Of a DNA stretch of 5,365 nucleotides, positions 1 to 5,365 are shown piece after piece. The stretch lies in the NCBI GenBank assembly GCA_964633825.1, contig CAZWHE010000211.1, positions 1-5,365 of the forward strand, in the 5' to 3' direction. Source of the stretch: CAZWHE01 sp964633825 (GTDB taxonomy: Bacteria > Planctomycetota > B15-G4 > CAYZWU01). How positions within the stretch are numbered: the stretch's first letter is position 1; each line of letters starts with the position of its first letter. Under the pieces are notes generated by a model, which was given only the letters and a program-made list of their open reading frames with translations, did not search any database and was not told the DNA's origin. The translations under genes and the position numbers were made by a program.

Positions 1-231
1 GATGGTGGTATAGTCAGGCCCCAGCTCGCTCTTCACGGTGATGGCCTTCCCGTTGAAGTCGATGTTCTCCATGTAGATCCCCGGCCGGACGATGATCGTG
101 TCTCCGTTTACTGATGCGTTGATGGCGTCCTGGATCGTCGGGTAATGGTCGGGGACGTAGATCGTGGCGGCGTGGGAAAGCCCGGCGAGCACGAGCAGAC
201 AGATGATGCAGCGATTGATTTCCCTGAACAT
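1..231 (-). CDS. Exported right-handed parallel beta-helix repeat protein, N-terminal fragment
   Basis: The 77 visible codons start at ATG (231-229) and stay open to the left edge, so only the N-terminus is present. Residues 1-21 form a signal peptide (MFREINRC, then a hydrophobic IICLLVLAGL core, with a likely cut after SHA), so the protein is exported. The mature part begins TIYVPDHYPTIQDAINA and continues with GDTIIVRPGIYMENI and GKAITVKSE. This is the standard opening of right-handed beta-helix (pectate-lyase-like / NosD-like) proteins, where short strands with regular hydrophobic spacing stack into a solenoid. Such proteins are often surface adhesins or carbohydrate-active enzymes. No catalytic residue lies in the visible part, so I assign no reaction. 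A strong Shine-Dalgarno (AGGAGG, 7-nt spacer) fixes the start. It is divergent from the cysteine-rich gene at 493. Family assignment is fairly secure; specific role unknown. Confidence 0.85.
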   Translation of the reverse strand, partial: MFREINRCIICLLVLAGLSHAATIYVPDHYPTIQDAINASVNGDTIIVRPGIYMENIDFNGKAITVKSELGPDYTTI

Positions 232-238
232 GAAAGAT

Positions 239-244
239 CCTCCT
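239..244 (-). promoter_or_regulatory. Shine-Dalgarno of the beta-helix gene
   Basis: On the minus strand this reads AGGAGG, followed by a 7-nt spacer and the ATG at 231-229. It is a full anti-16S match at ideal spacing, and it fixes the start of the partial beta-helix gene. No convincing promoter for this gene was found in the 260-bp leader; the best -10-like element (TATAGA on the minus strand near 370-376) has only a poor -35. Confidence 0.8.
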
Positions 245-266
245 CTCTCGAATCCAGTTTGATAAT

Positions 267-286
267 CCGGCAATCCCTCTGGCCGG
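267..286. repeat. Short GC-rich inverted repeat in the beta-helix leader
   Basis: CCGGC (267-271) and GCCGG (282-286) are inverted copies separated by 10 nt. They lie 36-55 nt upstream of the beta-helix start. In a minus-strand transcript they could form a small GC stem. Five base pairs is close to what chance allows at this GC content, so function is doubtful. Confidence 0.25.
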
Positions 287-303
287 TCTCTGAAACCTGA
301 TAA

Positions 304-323
304 CAACGGACCGCTGTCCGTTG
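304..323. repeat. Perfect 8-bp inverted repeat, candidate operator or leader hairpin
   Basis: The arms CAACGGAC (304-311) and GTCCGTTG (316-323) are exact reverse complements around a 4-nt loop, CGCT. The repeat sits in the divergent intergenic region, 73-92 nt upstream of the beta-helix ATG and about 106 nt upstream of the rightward -35 box. Neither side is followed by a run of T, so it is not a typical intrinsic terminator. It could be a regulator binding site or a hairpin in the leader of the leftward transcript. The symmetry is seen directly; the role is inferred. Confidence 0.5.
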
Positions 324-428
324 GATAAATTCGAGAAGTGAGCACCCGAGACACATTTCCTGTGCCGATTTCTATACCTGCCGCTGCAGCAAAAGGTAAC
401 GTGGATTTCACCATTAAAAAGACAGCAG

Positions 429-457
429 TTGAATACGTGCTTCTCACGACATATAAT
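429..457 (+). promoter_or_regulatory. Near-consensus sigma70-type promoter for the cysteine-rich gene
   Basis: The -35 box TTGAAT (429-434) and the -10 box TATAAT (452-457) are separated by exactly 17 bp. The -10 is a perfect consensus and the -35 matches at 4 of 6 positions, including the TTG. The expected transcription start is near 463-465. That leaves about 28-30 nt of leader before the ATG at 493, about 20 nt before the ATG at 484, and only about 8 nt before the GTG at 472. It drives the CxxC-array gene on its own, facing away from the beta-helix gene. Confidence 0.7.
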
Positions 458-492
458 CGTTTCACAGGAAAGTGATTACAGGGATGACACAG

Positions 493-1368
493 ATGCGGAT
501 TGTCCTGTTGTTGGCTGCCGGGCTCGTTCTTCTCCCTTTGGGGACAAAGGCCGTGAAGGAGACCGTGCCTTCCGGGTTGGAAGAGGGGATTTTCGCTCTG
601 TCCGGCAAAGACCGTTCGGGAGAAGCGCCGTGCACCCTGTGCGGGGGCGACAGCTGGATCGACTGCGAGCGATGCGAAAAAAAGGGCAAGTTCAGGAAGG
701 TCTGCTCGCGATGCAACGGCAAGAAGACCATGCCCTGTCCGATCTGTCGCAGCAAGGGCCAACTGACCTGCCGGAATTGCGGGGGCGGGGGCAAGATGCA
801 CTGGAACAGCGGGGGGTCGGCCCCCTGCAAGATCTGCTCGAAGGGAAAGATCTCGTGCTACTATTGCAGCCGGTCGAAAAAAGTCCCCTGCCCGGAGTGC
901 AAAAAGGCCGGCCGCGTGGAATGCGTTTGCGGCGCCTGTCTCGGTGCAGGTGGATTTCCCTGCCCACGGTGCGACCCTCCCTCGCCCTGTCCCGTCTGCC
1001 GGAAAACGGGCCACATGCCGTGCTTCTTTTGTTTCGGCGAAGAGGGATTCCCTAAAAGATGCGAGAAATGCATCGGCTACAGCGCCCTCCCTTGCCCCAT
1101 CAACCTCTGCCATGGGGGCCGTCTGGCTTGTGATAAATGCAGCGGAATGGGCCGGATCAGGTATGTCATGCGCGGTTCGGGAACCAAGGCCGGGACGCAG
1201 AAGTGCGATGACTGCAGGGGAAAGGGCTGGTCCAAATGCGATGACTGCAAGGGAAAGGGCAAGGTCCCGTGCCCGGCCTACAAGGGCGTCGAGCCCTGCG
1301 CCGACTGCCGCAATGTCTACGGGCGCGTCCCCTGTACTTTCTGCGACATTGCCGAACAGGGAAAATGA
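493..1368 (+). CDS. Exported J-domain-less DnaJ-type zinc-finger (CxxC) array protein
   Basis: This 291-residue protein contains 40 cysteines, all between residues 47 and 284. Residues 1-20 (MRIVLLLAAGLVLLPLGTKA) form a signal peptide without a lipobox, so a soluble extracytoplasmic protein is predicted. The rest is a tandem array of 18 CxxC knuckles, mostly 7 residues apart (11-residue period). At least five match the full CxxCxGxG of the DnaJ central zinc domain: CRNCGGGG, CGACLGAG, CDKCSGMG, CDDCRGKG and CDDCKGKG. Pairs of knuckles in that family bind Zn and hold unfolded protein. DnaJ has four knuckles plus a J domain; here there is no J domain, so no Hsp70 partnering is expected. Two units deviate: C201PINLC has two extra residues, and CPAY at 260-263 has Tyr for the second Cys. 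Other in-frame starts are ATG 484 and GTG 472. I prefer 493 because of the compact signal peptide, an upstream AGGG, and the promoter position. Zn binding and protein binding are inferred; the true function is unknown. Confidence 0.8.
   Translation: MRIVLLLAAGLVLLPLGTKAVKETVPSGLEEGIFALSGKDRSGEAPCTLCGGDSWIDCERCEKKGKFRKVCSRCNGKKTMPCPICRSKGQLTCRNCGGGGKMHWNSGGSAPCKICSKGKISCYYCSRSKKVPCPECKKAGRVECVCGACLGAGGFPCPRCDPPSPCPVCRKTGHMPCFFCFGEEGFPKRCEKCIGYSALPCPINLCHGGRLACDKCSGMGRIRYVMRGSGTKAGTQKCDDCRGKGWSKCDDCKGKGKVPCPAYKGVEPCADCRNVYGRVPCTFCDIAEQGK
1201..1260 (+). repeat. Recent tandem duplication of one CxxC unit (33-bp period)
   Basis: Positions 1201-1227 and 1234-1260 are identical at 25 of 27 bases, with an offset of 33 bp (11 codons). 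The two copies encode KCDDCRGKG and KCDDCKGKG. One of the two differences is silent (AAG/AAA) and the other changes Arg to Lys. The other units of the array share the 11-residue period but not this level of DNA identity, so this pair looks like a recent duplication or gene-conversion event within the array. Confidence 0.75.
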
Positions 1369-1382
1369 CGCGCGGCTTTTTT
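1351..1382 (+). terminator. Weak candidate intrinsic terminator at the end of the CxxC-array gene
   Basis: A 4-bp stem, GCCG (1351-1354) with CGGC (1373-1376), is followed directly by six T residues (1377-1382) and spans the stop codon. The stem is short and the 18-nt loop is large, so only the T run is persuasive. The position fits, since a terminator would be expected in the narrow gap before the oncoming peptidase gene. Confidence 0.25.
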
Positions 1383-1395
1383 GATCCCGCCTCCT

Positions 1396-3345
1396 CTAAT
1401 TCTCGCCTTTGTTGACGTAATTGCCGAATTGGTAGAGATCGTTCCTGTCCGCGGCCATGGAATAAGCCTTGTCAAGGAGTGATTTGGCGTGGCGCTGTTT
1501 TCCCAACCCGGCGTAGGCGGCGGCCAGAGCGGTCAGTGTATAGTCGTTCGGGTCGAGCTCGGTCATGAAGAGGACATGGGGGAAAGCGGCTTCCATTTCC
1601 TTGGGCGAAAAACCGAGGGCGAGATAAAGCCAGTTCGTTGCGGCGGGCTGGTGCGCCGGATCGAGAGAGAGCGTTGTGGCGTAACTGTAACGCGCCAGGG
1701 CCGACAGGTTTTCGACAAGGCTCTTCTGCAGCCTGGCCAGGGCTTTCTCCGCGGACGTGGCCATCCGGCTCTCTTCCTTCTCATCGAGCATTGAAGCGAA
1801 ATCACAGGCGACCTCGTCCTCCTTTTCCTCGAAATCTCCCGACTTCCAGATAGCCACAAGGGCGTTGTACGCCGCGAGTCCCGCATCATAAGAGGAGACC
1901 TTGTCGTGCGTCTCTTTCAAGAATTCTTCCAGGATGCGGTAGACCTCGGTCACGGCGAAAGCGGTCTCGCGCTGGTCGTACTTCATGCACCTCGCCCTGG
2001 ACAGGATGCACCAGGCCTGGTCGAGAAGGCGGCGGGATCCGCCGGTCTCTCCTCCGTCTTCCCCGTCGCGGCGGGCCAGCTCCTCGCCTTCCTTGAGCGC
2101 TTCGATCTTTTCGGCGAACCGGATTTCTTTGGATCGGCTCACAGCGTGATCGAGGCATTTTTGGATATACTCGGCCCGGTCCCGACCTTCAGGAGGCACA
2201 AGCTCCTTCATCACGTAATCGGTCCACAAAGGCTGCAGCTTGTGTGCCGGGCCGAAGGTCTCCCGGAAGAGTGAGTTCGTCACTCTTTCCAACTCCCCCT
2301 CGTTCTCTTCCTCATCGATTTGAGAAGCGCTCTGTCTGAGCTTGCGAATGAATCGGCCCAGCTTGCCTTTCATGTCGGGGTTGTTGTGAAGGTAGTGGAT
2401 CCACGACCAGGCGGTGGCGTATTCGCGGAAGCGGAAACTGTCCTGGGGTATGCGCATCAGCTCGTCGAGCGGGATCGCTTTCTTGTTCCTGATGTCGTTC
2501 CGAACGGTGAAAAGACAGCGGGCGGCGTAAGGGCCCGAGCGCTCCGGTCCGTCCGCCGCGAAGTAGCAGGCCAGGCCTTCGTTCAGCCAAAGGGCCGGTG
2601 CGGATCCTTTGAGACAGTGCTTGACCAGGAGGTGGGTGCACTCGTGTTTGGCCGTGTTCAGAACATTTTCCGTGTCATAGGGCTCATCGTGGAAGCAGAG
2701 GAGGGAATTGCCGTAGCTGAAGAATCCGTTCGAATGCTCGCCGCTCGCTCCCGTGCAGCGGTTGTAGAAGCCGAGATAGTCGCTCCGCTTGGAAAAGATC
2801 ACCACATCGATGCCGATCTCGGTTTTGGTGATCGAAAAAAAGCCTTTGAGCCGGTCGTAATACCTGTTCATGGCTTGAGAGAAGAAGCTGCACCGGTCCC
2901 TGCCCACGTCGGTCCAGTATTGAAAGCGGAACGCTTTCTTCGCCATCTTGAAGTCGGCGCTCCGCCTCTCCTTCAGGAGCCTGCGCCTGCTTCCCGCTGT
3001 CTGAGTCGAGTCGGGCAGGGGAAGCGCGGCCGCCAGGGATGGGGGAAGGGCGTAGACCCACCCGTCTCCCTCGGCTTTCTGCATGACGAGGGCGCGGGCT
3101 TCGGCGCTGGCCGGCTCATAATTGAGAACGAGATTGACCTCGCGGAGCATCTCCCTGATGAAACCCTTTTGCCGGCACCACCGGGCCAGCTCGAGGCGGG
3201 CGGCCGTGTCGGTGCTGTCGAGCTTTTGGCTCTTTTCCATGTAAGAGTGCTCGAGGTAGCGCCTGGGATCGGACTGGGCTGCGGCATGATCCTGCACAAT
3301 GCACAGAAAGCCCAAAAGACAGAGGATGGTCAGGGGTTTCTTCAC
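1396..3345 (-). CDS. Exported gluzincin-type metallopeptidase-like protein (DUF1570 / peptidase MA-like) with TPR-like flanks
   Basis: With GTG 3345 as start the protein has 649 residues. Residues 1-23 (MKKPLTILCLLGFLCIVQDHAAA, cut before QSD) are a clear signal peptide. A longer reading from GTG 3396 adds 17 residues ahead of it and spoils the n-region, so I prefer 3345; neither start has a good Shine-Dalgarno. Residues about 45-90 look TPR-like (LELARWCRQKGFIREML, then VLNYEPASAEAR). The catalytic core has HECTH (234-238) and, 17 residues on, NEG with Glu256: the HExxH...E zinc site of gluzincins, as in peptidase MA and DUF1570 proteins. A charged helical region follows (about 400-545), then a second TPR-like segment (about 565-635). 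Twelve Cys remain in the mature protein, one inside HExxH, which may mean disulfides. It lies downstream of the HEAT gene on the same strand. Peptidase activity is inferred from the site; the substrate is unknown. Confidence 0.8.
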   Translation of the reverse strand: MKKPLTILCLLGFLCIVQDHAAAQSDPRRYLEHSYMEKSQKLDSTDTAARLELARWCRQKGFIREMLREVNLVLNYEPASAEARALVMQKAEGDGWVYALPPSLAAALPLPDSTQTAGSRRRLLKERRSADFKMAKKAFRFQYWTDVGRDRCSFFSQAMNRYYDRLKGFFSITKTEIGIDVVIFSKRSDYLGFYNRCTGASGEHSNGFFSYGNSLLCFHDEPYDTENVLNTAKHECTHLLVKHCLKGSAPALWLNEGLACYFAADGPERSGPYAARCLFTVRNDIRNKKAIPLDELMRIPQDSFRFREYATAWSWIHYLHNNPDMKGKLGRFIRKLRQSASQIDEEENEGELERVTNSLFRETFGPAHKLQPLWTDYVMKELVPPEGRDRAEYIQKCLDHAVSRSKEIRFAEKIEALKEGEELARRDGEDGGETGGSRRLLDQAWCILSRARCMKYDQRETAFAVTEVYRILEEFLKETHDKVSSYDAGLAAYNALVAIWKSGDFEEKEDEVACDFASMLDEKEESRMATSAEKALARLQKSLVENLSALARYSYATTLSLDPAHQPAATNWLYLALGFSPKEMEAAFPHVLFMTELDPNDYTLTALAAAYAGLGKQRHAKSLLDKAYSMAADRNDLYQFGNYVNKGEN

Positions 3346-3423
3346 CGTGCCCGGATGATAACTCTCCGGAACGATGCGGACAAGCGTAAAGAACACGCCT
3401 TTTGAGCGCGGGCTGTAACCGGG

Positions 3424-5355
3424 CTAGATCCCAAAACCCAGAAGATAGGACATGATGGGAAACTCGCAATTGTAGTTCGAGCAGACGGCCACCCTGTCGA
3501 GAAGAAGCGCCTTCTGGTTCGTGACGATCTTCGAGATCAGGTCGATGCAGTACTTGTAAGTGGATTCGTCCGACGACTTGGTGCTGATGAAATCGAGGAG
3601 CTTCCTGGCCGTGTTCAAGTCTCCCAGATGCATGAGGCATCTGGCGGCAATGGCTTTTGAGCCTTCGTCGTTGTTCGACTTTGTCAGGACGGCGATCAGC
3701 TTCGGAACGGAAGCGCGGTCGTTCAGGAGGCAGAGGGACATGGCGGCCTGGTCGTGAACAGGTGGAAGGTTTTCCTCGAGCAGCGCTTCCCGCAGCGGCG
3801 GGATCGCCGATTGATCGCCGATCATCCCGAGGGCCATGGCGCAGTAACCGCGGAAATAGGGATTACCCCCGTCTTTCACGCACTCGATGAGCTCCTCGAC
3901 GAACTCCCGTCCCCCGGCGAGTCCCAGCCCGAGGGCGGCGGCGGATCGGATGGAATGGTTGCGGCTTTTCCTGAACCGCGTTGCCAGGATTTCGGGAATC
4001 TCTTTTATTCGCTTCTTCGAGAGCGCGATTCCGAGTCCCAGGGCGGCCCAGGGCTGGTCCGAAGTGACTCCTCTTTTCAGAACCATCTTGAGCTTCTTGA
4101 TCGCCTCCGCTCCGCCGATCTGACCGATGGAGACGAGAGCAAAGCCCTTCATCGTCGGATCGGCCGCCTGGCTGAAACTGTCAAAGATCAGGTTGACGAC
4201 TGCATCATCGCCGCTCGCTGCGAGATGTCCCGAACCGAGGGCGGCCGACTGGCGGACGGCGGCGTACTTCGAAGAGAGGCATTTCATAATGTGGTGCAGG
4301 GCGATGGGGTTGTTCGTCACGCCCAGGGCGGTCTCCGTTGTGCTGAGGAGCCTGTAATCGACCTTTTTCTTCCGGCCGAAGCTCACCAGGAACCGGACGG
4401 CTTCATCGCTTCCGATGAGCCCCAGCCCTCCGATCGCCATGGCCCTGACCTCTTCGCGGAACGAAGAGTCCTGGGCGATGTCCTTGAGAAGGGATTCGAC
4501 TGTGTTGGCGCCGTTGGAATCCCTCAGCGCCAGCGACATGACGGCAAAGCCCTGTATGTATGACGGTACGGATGATTTGCCCACGAGCTTCTTCGCATGA
4601 TCCGTGTTGCCGGCGATTTGAAGGAGCGTGAACTGCGCCTCCCGGGATTTCAGGAGGCCCAGTGCCAGAACGGCCGCACAGCGCACGTTCATGTCGGCAT
4701 CCTTGAGCATGCCGACGATCTTTGGAAAAGAGACCTCGTCGTTGAGCCTTCCCAGGCCGATCAAAGCAGCCCTTCTCACGACGGCCGATCTGTAGTTCAG
4801 AAAGAGCCGCAAAGTCTCGATGCCGCGGTCTCTGAGCTTGAAAGCGGCTGCCTGGATCGATTGTTCCGGATCAAGGGAGGGTGTTATGGGGTTGCGGTAG
4901 GGCGCATCGGGATACTTGAAAAACCGGTATCGATTGCGCGCCCACCAAAACTCCCAGGAGCTGGTCTGTGTTGCGGCCCGGTTCCGCTTTGTGAAAGAGC
5001 CTCCTCCGCCTGGAAGTCTCGGGCCGGGGCTTGCTGTTGCGCCGCCCCGAATACGCGGGCCTGCTTTTCTCGGAGGAGCGGACGGGGTAGGGCCTCCCGT
5101 ACTGGAACCACCGGGTTTAGCGGGTGGTTTGACGCCCGGGGGATTTGGGTTCCCAGGAGTGGAACCGCCGGAACTACCGGGGGGGTCCGGGGGGTCGATA
5201 GGGGGACCGTCATTTGTTTTGGGAGGATATTTGGGAGGGACATAACCGCCGTGGGCCATGGATGGCTCTACGATCAAAAAGGATGCAACAAAAAACGTGA
5301 TGAACGCGGCAAGCCCGATGAGAACGATTGAATTCCCGACACGAGAGATCTTCAT
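3424..5355 (-). CDS. Exported HEAT-repeat protein with Pro/Gly-rich linker
   Basis: This 643-residue protein starts at ATG 5355-5353, behind GAGGA with a 5-nt spacer. Residues 1-34 form a signal peptide (MKISR, hydrophobic 10-29, likely cut at SMA/HGG). Residues 35-120 are a low-complexity Pro/Gly linker (PPK, PPDPPG, PGGSS). An aromatic-rich motif, SSWEFWWARNRYRFFKY, lies at 132-148. From about 188 to 590 there are roughly 11-12 HEAT repeats, e.g. VVRRAALIGLGRL (192-204), VRCAAVLALGLL (224-235), VRAMAIGGLGLIG (303-315), IRSAAALGLGLAGG (469-482) and FRGYCAMALGMIG (501-513). HEAT repeats form alpha-solenoids that bind other proteins, so a scaffold role in an extracytoplasmic complex is inferred; there is no catalytic motif. 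The C-terminal tail (about 615-643) is hydrophobic and rich in aromatics, outside the repeats. The peptidase gene follows 78 bp downstream on the same strand, so the two are probably co-transcribed. The repeat assignment is secure, the precise function is not. Confidence 0.88.
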   Translation of the reverse strand: MKISRVGNSIVLIGLAAFITFFVASFLIVEPSMAHGGYVPPKYPPKTNDGPPIDPPDPPGSSGGSTPGNPNPPGVKPPAKPGGSSTGGPTPSAPPRKAGPRIRGGATASPGPRLPGGGGSFTKRNRAATQTSSWEFWWARNRYRFFKYPDAPYRNPITPSLDPEQSIQAAAFKLRDRGIETLRLFLNYRSAVVRRAALIGLGRLNDEVSFPKIVGMLKDADMNVRCAAVLALGLLKSREAQFTLLQIAGNTDHAKKLVGKSSVPSYIQGFAVMSLALRDSNGANTVESLLKDIAQDSSFREEVRAMAIGGLGLIGSDEAVRFLVSFGRKKKVDYRLLSTTETALGVTNNPIALHHIMKCLSSKYAAVRQSAALGSGHLAASGDDAVVNLIFDSFSQAADPTMKGFALVSIGQIGGAEAIKKLKMVLKRGVTSDQPWAALGLGIALSKKRIKEIPEILATRFRKSRNHSIRSAAALGLGLAGGREFVEELIECVKDGGNPYFRGYCAMALGMIGDQSAIPPLREALLEENLPPVHDQAAMSLCLLNDRASVPKLIAVLTKSNNDEGSKAIAARCLMHLGDLNTARKLLDFISTKSSDESTYKYCIDLISKIVTNQKALLLDRVAVCSNYNCEFPIMSYLLGFGI

Positions 5356-5360
5356 CTTTG

Positions 5361-5365
5361 TCCTC
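5361..5365 (-). promoter_or_regulatory. Shine-Dalgarno of the HEAT-repeat gene
   Basis: On the minus strand GAGGA is followed by CAAAG and the ATG at 5355-5353, a 5-nt spacer. It supports this start. The site touches the right edge of the window, so any promoter for the HEAT-peptidase pair lies outside and cannot be assessed. Confidence 0.65.

Noticed and set aside
108..356. An 82-codon minus-strand frame across the intergenic region and the start of the beta-helix gene
   Set aside because: It overlaps the well-supported beta-helix start in another frame, has no ribosome-binding site of note and shows no domain.
429..1055. A 208-codon plus-strand frame overlapping the CxxC-array gene
   Set aside because: It begins inside the promoter -35 box, before any likely transcript start, and is rich in Arg/Pro/Gly as expected of an out-of-frame reading. 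The other frame has the regular CxxC pattern and a signal peptide.
1093..1113. CxxxxCH (CPINLCH) as a possible haem c attachment site
   Set aside because: Although CX4CH is known in some multihaem cytochromes, it occurs once and none of the 18 other knuckles is followed by His. The context is DnaJ-type zinc knuckles.
1201..1260. The tandem repeat as a possible CRISPR or mobile repeat
   Set aside because: There are only two copies, they are in frame within a coding region, and the period equals one 11-residue protein unit. It is a protein-level repeat.
2320..3405. A 361-codon open frame on the plus strand, antisense to the peptidase gene
   Set aside because: It lies fully opposite a gene with a signal peptide, zinc site and repeats. 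Its translation has no recognisable domain. Long antisense frames are common in GC-rich coding DNA.
3346..3423. A terminator or separate promoter between the HEAT and peptidase genes
   Set aside because: No stem followed by a T run and no acceptable -35/-10 pair was found on the minus strand. Only a 5-bp inverted repeat is present, so read-through is the simpler view.
3754..5331. Long plus-strand open frames (269 and 244 codons) opposite the HEAT gene
   Set aside because: The minus strand encodes clear HEAT repeats through the same region. The plus-strand translations are low-complexity mirrors of that sequence with no domain or ribosome-binding site.

Overview
The window looks like chromosomal DNA of an uncultured bacterium, most likely of the Planctomycetota or a similar phylum rich in large exported proteins. 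This is inferred from protein style, not a database match: an exported beta-helix protein opening with a 'YVPDHYPTIQDAI..GDTIIVRPG' type repeat, an exported HEAT-repeat protein with a Pro/Gly-rich linker after an 'AHGG' mature N-terminus, and an exported gluzincin-type (DUF1570 / peptidase MA-like) metallopeptidase with TPR-like flanks. I see no mobile element, CRISPR array, tRNA or rRNA.

Layout: (1) 1-231, minus: 5' end of an exported right-handed beta-helix protein that runs off the left edge. (2) 232-492: a divergent intergenic region with a perfect 8-bp inverted repeat (304-323) and a near-consensus sigma70-type promoter facing right (TTGAAT, 17 bp, TATAAT). (3) 493-1368, plus: an exported, very cysteine-rich protein made of a long tandem array of CxxC zinc-finger units of the DnaJ central-domain type, with no J domain. 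(4) A 27-bp convergent gap. (5) 1396-3345, minus: an exported HExxH...E metallopeptidase-like protein. (6) 3424-5355, minus: an exported HEAT-repeat scaffold protein whose ribosome-binding site ends exactly at the right edge of the window.

The HEAT gene and the peptidase gene share a strand, with 78 bp between them (27 bp if a longer start is used) and no visible terminator, so they are probably co-transcribed from a promoter beyond the right edge. The cysteine-rich gene has its own promoter and converges on them. All four proteins begin with a signal peptide, so the window encodes a set of extracytoplasmic proteins: a beta-helix surface or carbohydrate-type protein, a metal-binding or protein-binding CxxC array, a peptidase and a repeat scaffold. 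A shared function is possible but the sequence does not prove it. The most unusual item is the exported CxxC array, which carries a visibly recent 33-bp unit duplication.
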